A stretch of DNA of 33,134 nucleotides from Aeromicrobium sp. Root472D3 (GTDB taxonomy: Bacteria; Actinomycetota; Actinomycetes; Propionibacteriales; Nocardioidaceae): contig NZ_LMET01000002.1 in the NCBI RefSeq assembly GCF_001426485.1, positions 391,604-424,737 of the forward strand, given 5' to 3'. A program made the position numbers and the translations under genes. The notes beneath the pieces were generated by a model. It was given only the letters and a program-made list of their open reading frames with translations. It ran no database searches and had not been told where the DNA came from. Positions within the stretch are counted from its first letter, which is position 1. Each line of letters begins with the position of its first letter. Shown here piece after piece: positions 16,485-26,987 of this stretch.

Positions 16485-16589
16485 CATCCGGCCTGTGACC
16501 GAGACGACGAGGCATTTCGCCGCTACCGTGGATGCCACGTCGTCTCGGTCGCTCCGGGTCCGGCCCCCCGTCACGACAGCGGCCGGATG
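16485..16589. promoter_or_regulatory. Nested inverted repeats between clpP2 and clpX
   Basis: The 170-nt gap holds a 19-bp near-perfect inverted repeat (16497-16515 with 16532-16550, one A-A mismatch, 16-nt loop). Outside it, a second perfect 9-bp pair (CATCCGGCC 16485-16493, GGCCGGATG 16581-16589) encloses the whole. The loop of the inner repeat contains TACCGT (16524-16529), a TANNNT -10 candidate for a clpX promoter. It may act as a clpP terminator, a clpX leader structure, or a regulator site. The remaining gap has the clpX ribosome site AAGGGA at 16625-16630. Confidence 0.6.
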
Positions 16590-16638
16590 ATGCGCCGCTT
16601 CAGCAACACCCGCCTCACGGCAAGAAGGGACTCTCCCC

Positions 16639-17910
<1,272 letters not shown>

Positions 17911-17926
17911 CTGTCCGCGGGGCTGC

Positions 17927-17961
17927 CATACTCCACGTCGTGACCCGTCATGACGTGGAGT
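17927..17961. promoter_or_regulatory. Leaderless promoter and inverted repeat over hydrolase start
   Basis: CATACT (17927-17932) sits 7 nt before the GTG start, as expected of a leaderless transcript. ACTCCACGTC (17930-17939) and GACGTGGAGT (17952-17961) form a perfect 10-bp inverted repeat whose 12-nt spacer begins with the start codon and contains the self-complementary GTCATGAC across the right boundary. The repeat overlaps the -10 end and the transcription start, where a repressor would work well, or it could fold in the mRNA over the start. Confidence 0.55.
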
Positions 17962-18842
17962 TCTCGTCCGACGACGAGCGCTGTGCCGCCTGGTTCTACC
18001 CACCCCGCAGCGGATCGGACCCGGCCCCCGTCGTGGTCCTCGGCATCGGCCTCGGCTCGATCAAGGAGATGGGCCTCGACCGGTACGCCACGGCGTTCCA
18101 GGAGCATGGCTACGCCGCCCTGGCCTTCGACCACCGCTCGTTCGGCGCCAGCACGGGCGAGCCGCGCCAGGTCATCGACGTCGCACGACAGCTCGACGAC
18201 TGGCGTGCCGCGATCGCCTTCGCGCGGACGCGGCCCGGCGTGGACCCCGCCCGCGTCGTGGTGTGGGGCACCTCGTTCGGCGGGGGGCACGCGCTGACGC
18301 TGGCGGCCGAGCAGCCGCCGGGAGTCGTCGCGGCGATGGCCCAGTGCCCGTTCACCGACGGCATCGCCTCGGCGGCCGCGATGAGCCCGCTGAGCGCCCT
18401 GCGGGTGGGACCGCGCGCCCTCGCCGATCTCGTCGGCGCCCGCCTGGGGCGCCGCCCGATCATGATTCCGACGGCGGGCCCGCCGCACACCGCGGCCCTC
18501 ATGACGTCCCACGACGCCGTGACGGGGTTCCTGGCCCTGGTGCCGCCCGAGGCGTCCGGCCGGTTCGTCAACCGGGCGGCGGCGCGCATCGGTCTGCGCA
18601 TCATGGGCTACCGACCCGGGCGGCGGCTGCGTCGCGCCCGCGTGCCGATCTTCGCCGCCGTGTGCCGGCACGACACCGTCGCGCCGCCCCGTGCCGCCCT
18701 GCGGCAGCTGCGTCGCGCCCCGGACGTCGAGATCAGGACGTACGAGACGGGGCACTTCGCGATCTACCAGGATCCCTGGTGCGCTCCCGCCGTGGCCGAC
18801 CAGCTCGACTTCCTCGAGCGGCGGGTTCCGGTGGGCGGCTGA
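17940..18842 (+). CDS. Alpha/beta hydrolase
   Basis: 300 residues from GTG 17940. Alpha/beta-hydrolase fold with LGIGLGSIKEMGLDRYA (oxyanion side), the nucleophile elbow GTSFGG with S112, an acid D245 (CRHDTVAPP) and base H272 (TGHFAIYQD). A helical cap of about 100 residues lies between S112 and D245. It belongs with small esterase/peptidase-like hydrolases of the YcjY/DltE-like type; substrate cannot be predicted. No signal peptide, so cytoplasmic. It starts 29 nt after clpX, but a -10-like hexamer and an inverted repeat over the start suggest independent expression. The downstream reductase follows after 51 nt from its own leaderless -10. Confidence 0.82.
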   Translation: MTRHDVEFSSDDERCAAWFYPPRSGSDPAPVVVLGIGLGSIKEMGLDRYATAFQEHGYAALAFDHRSFGASTGEPRQVIDVARQLDDWRAAIAFARTRPGVDPARVVVWGTSFGGGHALTLAAEQPPGVVAAMAQCPFTDGIASAAAMSPLSALRVGPRALADLVGARLGRRPIMIPTAGPPHTAALMTSHDAVTGFLALVPPEASGRFVNRAAARIGLRIMGYRPGRRLRRARVPIFAAVCRHDTVAPPRAALRQLRRAPDVEIRTYETGHFAIYQDPWCAPAVADQLDFLERRVPVGG

Positions 18843-18881
18843 CGCGGTCACCGCAGCCCCCGGCGCCCCGCCCCGCACCGC

Positions 18882-18887
18882 TACGTT
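18882..18887 (+). promoter_or_regulatory. Leaderless-type -10 of reductase gene
   Basis: TACGTT ends 6 nt before ATG 18894 and no Shine-Dalgarno is present, so the mRNA should start at the A of the ATG. Confidence 0.5.
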
Positions 18888-18893
18888 GGTCGC

Positions 18894-20045
18894 ATGACCT
18901 CCGTCGACATCGCCCTGCTGGGAGCCACCGGATTCACCGGCGGCCTGACCGCCGACTACCTCGGCACGCACCTGCCACCCGGTGCCTCGTGGGCGATCGC
19001 GGGACGCAACCAGGCCAAGCTCGAGGCCGTCGCCGACCGGGTCGAGACCCTCGGCGGTGTGCGACCCGAGATCATCTCGGCCGAGACCGGCAACGCCGAC
19101 TCGATGGCCGCGCTGGCCGGCAGCACCCGGGTGCTGATGACGACGGTCGGCCCGTACGTCCAGCTGGGCGAGCCGGCCGTGAAGGCCGCGGCCGAGGCCG
19201 GCATCGCGTACGTCGACCTGACCGGCGAGCCGGAGTTCGTCGACGCGATGTGGCTGAAGTACCACGAGACGGCGCAGCGCACGGGGGCGCGCCTCGTGCA
19301 CGCCTGCGGATTCGACTCGATCCCGTACGACCTCGGCGTCCTGTTCACGGTCGAGCAGCTGCCCGAGGGCGTGCCGCTGGACGTCAAGGGCTACATCCGC
19401 GCCGGGGGCACCGCCTCGGGCGGCACCTACCACTCGGCGATCGGCGCGTTCTCGCGGCTGCGCCAGTCGGCCCGGACGGCGGGGGAGCGCAAGCGGCTCG
19501 AGGGACGTCCTGACGGCCGCCGCGTGCGCGGTGGCGGCACGATCGGACGCGGTGCCGGCGGCAGGGGGTGGGCGCTCCCGCTGCCGACGATCGATCCACA
19601 GATCGTGCTGCGCTCGGCCCGGTCGCTGGAGCGGTACGGGCCGGAGTTCACCTACTCGCACTTCGCCCAGTTCACGAAGCTTCCGATGCTGGCCGCCACG
19701 ATCGGCGGCGGCGCGGTGCTCCTGGCGGGTGCGCAGCTGCCTCCGACCCGGGCGCTCCTGCTCAAGCTCAAGTCGCAGGGCGACGGACCCGACGAGCAGA
19801 AGCGCGCCTCGTCGTGGTTCTCGCTGCGCCTGATCGGCGAGGGCGGTGGCACGACGGTCACGACAGAGGTCTCGGGCGGCGACCCGGGCTACACCGAGAC
19901 CGCCAAGATGCTGAGCGAGTCGGCGCTGTGCCTGGCCTTCGACGACCTGCCCGCCGTGTCGGGCCAGACCACGACGGCCGTCGCGATGGGCGACGCCCTC
20001 ATCACGCGCCTGCGCGACGCGGGCATCACGTTCCGCACGCTCTGA
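18894..20045 (+). CDS. Saccharopine dehydrogenase-like NAD(P)-binding reductase
   Basis: 383 residues. N-terminal Rossmann fold with LLGATGFTGGL (glycines 10, 13, 16), AGRNQAKLEAV, then TVGPYVQLGEPAVKAAAEAGIAYVDLTGE and HACGFDSIPYDLGVL, the signatures of the saccharopine dehydrogenase/trans-acting enoyl reductase family found in mycobacteria and relatives. In Mycobacterium some members reduce polyketide or glycerophospholipid intermediates; others have no known role, so no pathway is assigned. A hydrophobic stretch near 275-295 (MLAATIGGGAVLLAGAQL) could touch the membrane. It starts from a leaderless-type -10 (18882-18887) and is convergent with valS. Confidence 0.82.
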   Translation: MTSVDIALLGATGFTGGLTADYLGTHLPPGASWAIAGRNQAKLEAVADRVETLGGVRPEIISAETGNADSMAALAGSTRVLMTTVGPYVQLGEPAVKAAAEAGIAYVDLTGEPEFVDAMWLKYHETAQRTGARLVHACGFDSIPYDLGVLFTVEQLPEGVPLDVKGYIRAGGTASGGTYHSAIGAFSRLRQSARTAGERKRLEGRPDGRRVRGGGTIGRGAGGRGWALPLPTIDPQIVLRSARSLERYGPEFTYSHFAQFTKLPMLAATIGGGAVLLAGAQLPPTRALLLKLKSQGDGPDEQKRASSWFSLRLIGEGGGTTVTTEVSGGDPGYTETAKMLSESALCLAFDDLPAVSGQTTTAVAMGDALITRLRDAGITFRTL

Positions 20046-20054
20046 CCGACCGCC

Positions 20055-20163
20055 GAGTGGTGCATCCCGGCCCGCTGGGGGTCCCCCCGCGAGCGCTAGC
20101 GAGTGGGGGCGCGGTGCGGTGTGGACGGACACGCCGTCCCAGAACGTCCAGGACGCACCACTC
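20055..20163. repeat. Branched palindromic element between convergent genes
   Basis: The whole 130-nt gap between the reductase and valS is a structured element. Its ends pair (20055-20067 with 20151-20163, 12 of 13 bp). Inside are GGGGG-T-CCCCC, a CGCTAGCG palindrome within a CCCCC...GGGGG pair, and a GGACGG/CCGTCC hairpin (20123-20128 with 20134-20139, loop ACACG). It should terminate transcription from both sides. The GCGAGCGCTAGCGAG core resembles short palindromic repeats scattered in high-GC genomes, so it may be a REP- or MITE-like insertion. Confidence 0.6.
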
Positions 20164-20175
20164 GCGGGTCGGGGG

Positions 20176-22773
20176 TCAGGCGGGGGTGGGGGTCGCGACG
20201 ACCGTGAAGCCCGTCGCGGACTCGTCGGCGGTGAGGGTCGGCTCGGCCGTGACGCGTCCGGCGGCCCGGACGTCGGCGAAGGCCGCGGCGAGCAGGTCGA
20301 GCTGGGCCTGGCTGCCGGTGACCGTCAGCTCGGAGATCTCGGTCTTCTGGCTGACCTTCGCGACCGACTTCGCGCCGCGGATGTCGGCCAGGACCGTCGC
20401 CGCCGCGGCCAGCACGCCCGGGTCCTGCTCGGGAGTCGTCAGGTCGGTCGACGCGACGGGCCACGCGGCGCGGTGGATCGAGCCCTCCTGCCACCACGAC
20501 CAGACCTCCTCGGTGACATAGGGCAGGAACGGCGCCAGCAGGCGCAGCTGCACCGACAGCGCCAGCACGAACGCCGCCTTCGCCGACGTGCCGCCGGCGT
20601 CGTCGCGCCGGGCGCGCTCCTTGACGAGCTCGAGGTAGTCGTCGCAGAAGTCCCAGAAGAACTTCTCGGTGACCTCGAGGGCCGTCGCGTAGTCGTAGGC
20701 GTCGAAGGCCGTCGTGGCCTCGTCGACGACACCGCGCAGGCGGCTCAGCATCGCCTGGTCGATCGCCTCGGTGACGCGCGCCGGGTCGAGGTGCGAGGCG
20801 TCGGCGCCGAGGCCGTACTGCTCCTCGGCGGCCAGCACGAACTTGCTGGCGTTGAGCACCTTCATGGCGAGGCGCCGTCCGACCTTCATCTGCTGCTCGT
20901 CGAACGGCGAGTCGGCGCCCGGTCGGGCACCGGCAGCGCGCCACCGCACGGCGTCGGCACCGTAGGTCGCCAGGATCGTGTCGGGGACGACGACGTTGCC
21001 GACCGACTTGCTCATCTTCTTGCGGTCGGGGTCGACCACGAAGCCCGAGATCGAGGCGTGCGTCCACGGGGCGGTGCCGAACTCCTGGTGAGACCGGACG
21101 ACCGACGAGAACAGCCACGTGCGGATGATGTCGTGGGCCTGCGGGCGCAGGTCCATCGGGAACGTCTTGGCGAACAGCTCGGGGTCGCGCTCCCACCCGC
21201 ACACGAGCTGCGGGGTCAGGGACGACGTCGCCCACGTGTCGAGGACGTCGGGATCGGCGACGAAGCCGCCGGCCACGCCGCGCTGCGACTCCTCGAAGCC
21301 CGGGGGCGTCTGCGAGGCCGGGTCGACCGGCAGGGTCTCCTCGGCGGCGAAGATCGGGTCGTCGTAGTCGGGCTCGCCGTCGGCGTCGAGCCGGTACCAG
21401 ACGGGGAACGGGATGCCGAAGAACCGCTGGCGGCTGACGAGCCAGTCGCCGTTGAGGCCCTCGATCCAGTTGGTCAGGCGCGACTGCATGTACGACGGGA
21501 CCCACTCGATCTCGTCGCCGCGGGCCACGAGGGCCGAGCGCAGGTCGGCATCGCGTCCGCCGTTGCGGATGTACCACTGACGCGTCGAGACGATCTCGAG
21601 CGGCTTGTCGCCCTTCTCGTAGAAGTTGGCGACGCGCTGCGTCGGGGTGGGCTCGCCGTCGAGGTCGCCGCTGTCGCGCAGGGCCGCCACGACGAGCTCG
21701 CGGGCCGAGAACGTCGTCTTGCCGGCCAGCTCGGCGAACAGCTCACGTCCGGCCTCGGTGGCGATCCACTCGGGCACCTCGCGCAGGATGCGGCCGTCGC
21801 GGCCGATGACGGTGCGGTTGGCGAGCTGGAACTCACGCCACCACTGCACGTCGGTCAGGTCGCCGAACGTGCAGCAGTGCACGATGCCCGATCCCTTCTC
21901 GGGGTCGGCGAGCGTGCTGGCCAGCACGGGCACCTCGACGCCGAAGATCGGCGACGTGGCGCTGGTGCCGAACAGGTGCCGGTACCGCTCGTCGTCGGGG
22001 TGGGCGATGATCGCGACGGCCGCCGGCGTGAGCTCGGGTCGGGTCGTCTCGACGTGGTGGGTCGAGCCGTCGGAGAAGTGGTACGCGACGCGGTGGTAGG
22101 CGCCGGGGTAGTCGCGGGCCTCGAGCTCGGCCTGCGCGACGGCGGTCTGGAACGTGACGTCCCACAGCGTCGGGGCGTCCTGCGTGTACGCCTCGCCGCG
22201 GCCGACGTTGCGCAGGAAGGCCCGCTGCGACACGACCTGGGCGTTGTCGCCGATCGTCGTGTAGGTCTGCGTCCAGTCGACGCTGAGGCCGAGCGTGCGC
22301 CACAGCTGCTCGAAGACCTTCTCGTCCTGCAGCACCAGCTCGTTGCACAGCTCGATGAAGTTGCGCCGGCTGATCGGCACCTGCTTCTTCGGGTCGGGCT
22401 TCTCGGGCCGGACGAAGTCGGCCTCGTAGGGCAGCGTCGGGTCGCAGCGGACGCCGAAGTAGTTCTGCACGCGCCGCTCGGTCGGCAGCCCGTTGTCGTC
22501 CCACCCCATGGGGTAGAACACCTCCTTGCCGCGCATGCGCTGGTAGCGGGCGACGAGGTCGGTGTGCGTGTACGAGAAGACGTGGCCGACGTGCAGCGAG
22601 CCCGAGACGGTCGGCGGCGGCGTGTCGATCGAGTAGATCTCGTCGCGCGACTTCGAGCGGTCGAAGGCGTACGTGCCCTGCTCGGCCCACCGGGCGGACC
22701 AGGTGGCCTCGAGACCCTCGAGGACGGGCTTTTCGGGGACGCCGTGCGCCGTGGTGTTCTCTGGGCTGCTCAC
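20176..22773 (-). CDS. valS: Valine--tRNA ligase
   Basis: 865 residues from GTG 22773, chosen because a -10-like TAGACT lies 8 nt upstream and the preceding in-frame ATG (22812) adds 13 non-conserved residues. Class I synthetase: HIGH-type motif HVGH (61-64, in [15 protein letters not shown]), KMSKS at 586-590 ([11 protein letters not shown]), the editing domain between them, and the anticodon-binding domain after about 630. The stretch [27 protein letters not shown] marks the archaeal-like ValS subtype found in some Actinobacteria rather than the E. coli subtype. It charges tRNA-Val and edits threonyl-tRNA. It lies downstream of the MMPL gene on the same strand, with 43 nt between. Confidence 0.96.
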   Translation of the reverse strand: MSSPENTTAHGVPEKPVLEGLEATWSARWAEQGTYAFDRSKSRDEIYSIDTPPPTVSGSLHVGHVFSYTHTDLVARYQRMRGKEVFYPMGWDDNGLPTERRVQNYFGVRCDPTLPYEADFVRPEKPDPKKQVPISRRNFIELCNELVLQDEKVFEQLWRTLGLSVDWTQTYTTIGDNAQVVSQRAFLRNVGRGEAYTQDAPTLWDVTFQTAVAQAELEARDYPGAYHRVAYHFSDGSTHHVETTRPELTPAAVAIIAHPDDERYRHLFGTSATSPIFGVEVPVLASTLADPEKGSGIVHCCTFGDLTDVQWWREFQLANRTVIGRDGRILREVPEWIATEAGRELFAELAGKTTFSARELVVAALRDSGDLDGEPTPTQRVANFYEKGDKPLEIVSTRQWYIRNGGRDADLRSALVARGDEIEWVPSYMQSRLTNWIEGLNGDWLVSRQRFFGIPFPVWYRLDADGEPDYDDPIFAAEETLPVDPASQTPPGFEESQRGVAGGFVADPDVLDTWATSSLTPQLVCGWERDPELFAKTFPMDLRPQAHDIIRTWLFSSVVRSHQEFGTAPWTHASISGFVVDPDRKKMSKSVGNVVVPDTILATYGADAVRWRAAGARPGADSPFDEQQMKVGRRLAMKVLNASKFVLAAEEQYGLGADASHLDPARVTEAIDQAMLSRLRGVVDEATTAFDAYDYATALEVTEKFFWDFCDDYLELVKERARRDDAGGTSAKAAFVLALSVQLRLLAPFLPYVTEEVWSWWQEGSIHRAAWPVASTDLTTPEQDPGVLAAAATVLADIRGAKSVAKVSQKTEISELTVTGSQAQLDLLAAAFADVRAAGRVTAEPTLTADESATGFTVVATPTPA

Positions 22774-22781
22774 GACAGTCA

Positions 22782-22787
22782 AGTCTA
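22782..22787 (-). promoter_or_regulatory. Leaderless-type -10 of valS
   Basis: On the minus strand TAGACT fits TANNNT and ends 8 nt before the GTG start; no Shine-Dalgarno is seen. It would let valS be transcribed independently of the MMPL gene upstream. Confidence 0.45.
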
Positions 22788-22816
22788 TGGGGCGGCGCGC
22801 GCCGGACCCCACGCCC

Positions 22817-24955
22817 CTACGCCCGGTGCGCCGGTTCGGGGGGCGCCGGCACGTGGTCGGCGAGGTCCGCCGGGCCGGCGTGGTGGCCGGACCCGTCGGT
22901 GCGCCACAGGGCGCTGGGCCACCAGACGTGCCGGCCGATGTCGAGGGTGAGCGCCGTCACGAGCACCGAGCGGACGATGATCGTGTCGAGCAGCACGCCG
23001 ACCGCCACGACGAAGCCGAGCTCGGCCAGGAACACGATGGGCAGGGTCGCCAGGGCCGTGAACGTGCCGGCCAGGACGAAGCCCGCGGACGTGATGACGC
23101 CGCCCGTCGCGGCGAGACCGATCAGCGCGCCGCGACGCGTCCCGTGCCGCAGCGACTCCTCGCGCACCCTCGTCATCAGGAAGATGTTGTAGTCGATGCC
23201 GAGCGCGACGAGGAACACGAACGCGAACAGGGGGAACGACGAGTCGGCTCCCTCGAACCCGAACACGTGACGGAACACCAGGGCGCTGATGCCGATCGCG
23301 GCGGCGAACGACACCACGACGGTGAGCAGCAGCATCAGCGGAGCGGCGATCGAGCGCAGCAGCAGGGCCAGGATCAGCAGCACCACGACGAGGATCACGG
23401 GGATGATGAGCCGGTTGTCGGCGCGGGAGGCCTCCTGGACGTCCTTGTTGACGGCCGTGTTGCCGCCGACCAGCGCATCGGCGCCGTCGACGGCGTCCAC
23501 CGCGTCGCGCGCCCGGTCGATCGTGGCGAACGCGGTCGCCGAGTCGGGCGCGGACGTCAGCGTGCCCTCGATGTAGGCGACCGGGCTGCCGGCGGGGCTC
23601 CTGACGGCGACGCTCGCGGGATCGATGCCGTCGACCCCGGCCAGGGCGTCGGCGACGGCATCGGCCCGGTCGCCGCTGGCGATGACGGCGACGGGCGACC
23701 CCGCGCCGCCGGGGAAGTGCTCGGCCAGCTTCTTCTCCGCCACCACGGACGGCTGCTCCTTGGTGAAGCTCTGCTCGTTGGTCAGCCCGTCGGCGTCGAG
23801 CTGCACGATGCCGAACGACAGGCCCACCAGCACCAGGGTCGTCGCGACCCACACCGTGCGCGGGGCGCGTGCGATGCGGCGGCCGACCTTCGCCCAGAGC
23901 CCGGTCTCGCTCCTGACCGGCTCACCGAAGCGCGGCACGAAGGGCCAGAAGATCCAGCGGCCGACCACGACGAGCAGCGCCGGCAGCATGACCAGCATGA
24001 CGAGCAGGGCGCAGGCGATCCCGGCGGCGCCGACCGGCCCGAGGCTGGCGGTCGAGTTCATCTGCGCGAACGTCAGGCACAGCAGCCCGATGATGACGGT
24101 GGCACCGCTGGCCAGGATCGCGGGCGCCGCCCGGTGCAGGGCGTGGGCCATGGCCTCGCGGCGGTCCCGGTAGCGGTGCAGCTCCTCGCGGTAGCGGGCC
24201 ACGAGCAGCAGCGCGTAGTCGACGCCGGCCCCGAGCACGAGGACGCTCAGGATGCCCTGGCTCTGCCCGTTGACCGTCAGATCGGCGTTCTTGGCCAGCA
24301 GGTACACGACGCCCTGGGCGATGCCGACCGCCCCGACCCCGCAGAACAGGAAGAGGATCGCCAGCTGCAGGCTGCGGTACGTGATCAGCAGGATCACGAA
24401 CACGATCCCGACGGCCGAGAACAGCAGGATGCCGTCGATGCCCGAGAAGGCCTCGGCCTGGTCGGCGCCGAGGGCCGCCGGTCCGGCCAGGCTGACGTCG
24501 AGGCCGGCGGCGTCACGATCGGCGATCGCCGCGATGTCGTCGACCCGGTCGGGCAGCATCTCCCAGCCGTCGTCGCTCATGCGGATCGTGGCGGTCACCT
24601 GGAGGGCCTGCCCGTCCTGGGACGGGACGGGGCCCTCGACGCGGGCGACGTCGTCGACGTTCGCGAGCGACGCGACGTCGGCCGTGGCCTTGGCCAGGTC
24701 GGCGGCGGTCGTGCCGCCGTCGCGGACGTACAGGACGATCGCCGGGATGTCGTCGGGGTCGGAGAAGGCCGCCGCCCGTTCGATGACCTCGGTCGACTCG
24801 GCGTCGCCGGGCAGCCACGACGCGATGTCGTTGTCGACGACCGACGTGAGCCTGCCTCCGAGGGCACCCATGCCCATGAGGAAGACGAGCGACACGCCGA
24901 GGACGATCCAGGTGGTCCAGCGGTGGGTGACCCATGTGGCGACGTTGCGGGACAT
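22817..24955 (-). CDS. MMPL family RND transporter
   Basis: 712 residues, short form of the MMPL/hydrophobe-amphiphile family. N-terminal membrane segment at about 13-31, an extracellular domain (about 35-170), a block of membrane helices carrying [18 protein letters not shown] (D246, Y247), then a second extracellular domain and a second helix block carrying [18 protein letters not shown]. The paired D-Y sites are the proton-relay positions of this family. These proton-driven pumps export lipids, siderophores or antibiotics; the substrate is unknown here. GGAG (24961-24964, minus) is 5 nt before the ATG. It is divergent from folC, and 43 nt upstream of valS. No adjacent TetR/MarR regulator is present. 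Confidence 0.92.
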   Translation of the reverse strand: MSRNVATWVTHRWTTWIVLGVSLVFLMGMGALGGRLTSVVDNDIASWLPGDAESTEVIERAAAFSDPDDIPAIVLYVRDGGTTAADLAKATADVASLANVDDVARVEGPVPSQDGQALQVTATIRMSDDGWEMLPDRVDDIAAIADRDAAGLDVSLAGPAALGADQAEAFSGIDGILLFSAVGIVFVILLITYRSLQLAILFLFCGVGAVGIAQGVVYLLAKNADLTVNGQSQGILSVLVLGAGVDYALLLVARYREELHRYRDRREAMAHALHRAAPAILASGATVIIGLLCLTFAQMNSTASLGPVGAAGIACALLVMLVMLPALLVVVGRWIFWPFVPRFGEPVRSETGLWAKVGRRIARAPRTVWVATTLVLVGLSFGIVQLDADGLTNEQSFTKEQPSVVAEKKLAEHFPGGAGSPVAVIASGDRADAVADALAGVDGIDPASVAVRSPAGSPVAYIEGTLTSAPDSATAFATIDRARDAVDAVDGADALVGGNTAVNKDVQEASRADNRLIIPVILVVVLLILALLLRSIAAPLMLLLTVVVSFAAAIGISALVFRHVFGFEGADSSFPLFAFVFLVALGIDYNIFLMTRVREESLRHGTRRGALIGLAATGGVITSAGFVLAGTFTALATLPIVFLAELGFVVAVGVLLDTIIVRSVLVTALTLDIGRHVWWPSALWRTDGSGHHAGPADLADHVPAPPEPAHRA

Positions 24956-25054
24956 CGGTGCTCCAGGGGGGTGAGAAGGCAGCGAGAACGTGGCACCGGC
25001 ACCCCGGCTTCAGGCTACGCCCGTGGCGCCCCGGAGTCATCCCCTTCCTGCTGC

Positions 25055-25060
25055 GATACT
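25055..25060 (+). promoter_or_regulatory. Leaderless-type -10 of folC
   Basis: GATACT, one base off TANNNT, ends 7 nt before ATG 25068. No Shine-Dalgarno is visible before the ATG. The remaining 99 nt of this divergent gap (24956-25054) show only the MMPL ribosome site. Confidence 0.4.
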
Positions 25061-25067
25061 GGTGTGG

Positions 25068-26405
25068 ATGACACCTACGTACGCGGAGGTCGAGCGCGCG
25101 CTCCTCGGCCGCTGGCCCGAGACCCGTCTCGAGCCCTCCCTCGACCGCATCGCCGCGATCTGCCGCCTCCTCGGCGACCCGCAGGACGCCTATGCGGTCG
25201 TCCACCTGACCGGCACCAACGGCAAGACGTCCACGAGCCGCATGATCGACACGCTGCTGCGTGCCCTCGACCTGCGCACCGGACGCTTCACGAGCCCGCA
25301 CCTCCAGTCGATGACCGAGCGCATCTCGCTCGACGGCGTGCCGCTGACGGAGGCACAGTTCGTCGACGCGTTCGCCGACGTCGCCGCCTACGCCCAGATC
25401 GTGGACGACTCGTCGCAGCACCCGCTGTCGTACTTCGAGACGATGGTCGCGATGGCGTATGCCGCGTTCGCCGACGCGCCCGTCGACGTCGCGGTCGTCG
25501 AGGTCGGCATGGGCGGCTCGTGGGACGCGACGAACGTCGCCACCGGCCAGGTCGCCGTCGTCACGCCGATCGGCGTCGACCACGCGACCTACCTGGGCGA
25601 CCGGCCCGAGCTCATCGCGGTCGAGAAGTCCGGCATCATCAAGGCCGGCTCGCACGCCGTGCTGGCCGAGCAGTCGCCCGAGGTCATGGACGTCCTGATG
25701 CGCCGCGCCGTCGACGTCGGTGCGATCGCGCTGCGCGAGGGCATCGAGTTCGGCGTCAACGACCGGGTCACGGCGCTCGGTGGGCAGCTGGTCGGCCTGC
25801 AGGGACTGTCGGGCTCGTACGACGAGATCTTCCTTCCGCTGCACGGCGCGCACCAGGCGCACAACGCGGCGTACGCCCTGGCGGCGGTCGAGGCGTTCAC
25901 GGGCAGCAAGCAGCTCGATCCCGACCTGGTGCGCGGCGCGTTCGCGCAGGTGACGTCGCCGGGACGGCTCGAGGTCGTGCGTCGCAGCCCCACCGTGCTG
26001 CTCGACGCCGCGCACAACCCGCACGGCGCCGAGGCCACGATCGCCGCGGTGCAGGACTCGTTCTCGTTCAGTCCCCTGATCGGGGTCGTCGGCGTCATGG
26101 CCGACAAGGACGTCGAGGAGATGCTCCGGATCTTCGAGCCCGTCATGGCCGAGATCGTCGTGACGCAGAACAGCACCGACCGCGCGATGCCGGCCGACGA
26201 GCTGGCCGAGCTGGCCGGCGACGTCTTCGGCGACGAGCGGGTCGTCGTGGTGCCGCGGCTCGACGACGCGATCGAGCGGGCCGTCGCGATGGCCGACGGA
26301 GGCGACGGTGGCGACGACGCGATCGGCAGCGGTGGCGTGCTCGTCACGGGCTCGGTCGTCACGGTCGGCGAGGCCCGCGTGCTGCTGGGCGGGACCGTCG
26401 CATGA
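25068..26405 (+). CDS. folC: Bifunctional folylpolyglutamate synthase/dihydrofolate synthase
   Basis: 445 residues. Mur-ligase-type ATP site LTGTNGKTSTSRM (G49 to T54), GRFTSPHLQSMTERI, VVEVGMGGSWDATNV, GVDHATYLGD, KSGIIKAG, and in the C-terminal domain SPGRLEVV and LLDAAHNPHGAEA, all characteristic of FolC. It adds L-glutamate to dihydropteroate and then to folates in the cytoplasm. The start at 25068 gives the expected N-terminus (TYAEVERALLGRWPE); upstream in-frame ATG 24990 is rejected because it adds a non-conserved stretch. A DUF4233 gene follows 13 nt after the stop, as in most actinobacteria. valS nearby is also the usual neighbour, though here it is separated by the MMPL gene and inverted relative to folC. 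Confidence 0.95.
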   Translation: MTPTYAEVERALLGRWPETRLEPSLDRIAAICRLLGDPQDAYAVVHLTGTNGKTSTSRMIDTLLRALDLRTGRFTSPHLQSMTERISLDGVPLTEAQFVDAFADVAAYAQIVDDSSQHPLSYFETMVAMAYAAFADAPVDVAVVEVGMGGSWDATNVATGQVAVVTPIGVDHATYLGDRPELIAVEKSGIIKAGSHAVLAEQSPEVMDVLMRRAVDVGAIALREGIEFGVNDRVTALGGQLVGLQGLSGSYDEIFLPLHGAHQAHNAAYALAAVEAFTGSKQLDPDLVRGAFAQVTSPGRLEVVRRSPTVLLDAAHNPHGAEATIAAVQDSFSFSPLIGVVGVMADKDVEEMLRIFEPVMAEIVVTQNSTDRAMPADELAELAGDVFGDERVVVVPRLDDAIERAVAMADGGDGGDDAIGSGGVLVTGSVVTVGEARVLLGGTVA

Positions 26406-26418
26406 GAGGACTCGTCGC

Positions 26419-26796
26419 ATGAGGGGCATGTGTGCCGCGATGCTGTCGCTGCAGGCCATCATCTTGGGCCTGTCGGTGCCGGTCATGATCGCGGTCGAGG
26501 ACGTCCACAAGACGCTCGCGCTGATCCTCGGGCTCGGCCTGGCGGTGCTGTGCGTGCTGGTCGCGGGATCCCTGCGCCGCCCGCAGGCGTACTGGGTCGG
26601 TCACGCGATCCAGGCCGGCACGATCGCGCTGGGCTTCCTCGTGCCGGCGATGTTCTTCGTCGGGCTGATGTTCGCGGCCCTGTGGTTCGGGGCGTTCTTC
26701 CTGGGTCGCAGGATCGAGGACGACAAGGCCCGCTGGGCCCGCGAGGCCGCCGAGGCCGAGGGGCAGGACGACGACGGCGCTCAGCCGGCGTCGTGA
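26419..26796 (+). CDS. DUF4233 membrane protein
   Basis: 125 residues with about four membrane segments: MLSLQAIILGLSVPVMIAV, ALILGLGLAVLCVLVAGSL, IQAGTIALGFLVPAMFFVGLMFAALWFGAFFLG, and a charged C-terminal tail (EDDKARWAREAAEAEGQDD). The family is found almost always directly after folC in actinobacteria; its function is unknown. AGAGGA (26405-26410) is 8 nt before ATG 26419. The last 16 nt overlap the convergent ferredoxin gene end. The ndk gene that commonly follows is absent; the redox operon takes its place. Confidence 0.87.
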   Translation: MRGMCAAMLSLQAIILGLSVPVMIAVEDVHKTLALILGLGLAVLCVLVAGSLRRPQAYWVGHAIQAGTIALGFLVPAMFFVGLMFAALWFGAFFLGRRIEDDKARWAREAAEAEGQDDDGAQPAS

Positions 26797-26987
26797 GACC
26801 CCACCCGCAGCGCCAGCGCGGGGCACGCCAGCGCGGCTGACCGGGCCGCACGCACCAGGTCGTCCGGCAGCTCGCGACCGTCGACGACGGGGAAACCCCA
26901 CTCGTCGAGCGTGATCCTCTCCGGCAGCAGCCGCGAGCACAGCCCGTGCGCGTCGCACCGGGTCCAGTCGACGTCGATCGTGCTCAT
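26781..26987 (-). CDS. Three-cysteine ferredoxin
   Basis: 68 residues. Cysteines at C11, C17 (CDAHGLC) and C55 followed by Pro (ACPALAL) give the C-x5-C...C-P pattern of single-cluster ferredoxins; with His/Gly at the second position and only three cysteines, a [3Fe-4S] cluster is expected. LPERITLDEWGFPVVDG is typical of actinobacterial ferredoxins linked to NuoF-like proteins or P450s. Start ATG overlaps the NuoF-like stop (26984-26987), so it is the last gene of the redox operon and likely the electron partner of the NuoF-like protein. Its 3' end overlaps the convergent DUF4233 gene by 16 nt. Confidence 0.88.
   Translation of the reverse strand: MSTIDVDWTRCDAHGLCSRLLPERITLDEWGFPVVDGRELPDDLVRAARSAALACPALALRVGSHDAG

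Noticed and set aside
22774..22812. ATG at 22812 as start of valS
   Set aside because: The added 13 residues are not ValS-like and the start would lie upstream of the likely -10 at 22782-22787.
24990..25067. Upstream ATG (24990) as start of folC
   Set aside because: The extra 26 residues are Pro/Ala-rich and unlike FolC; ATG 25068 gives the conserved TYAEVE start and has a -10 just upstream.
22673..26422. Very long plus-strand open frame (over 1200 codons) across MMPL and folC
   Set aside because: Runs antisense to MMPL and out of frame through folC, with Gly/Arg/Asp-rich translation; stop-free only because the DNA lacks A/T.
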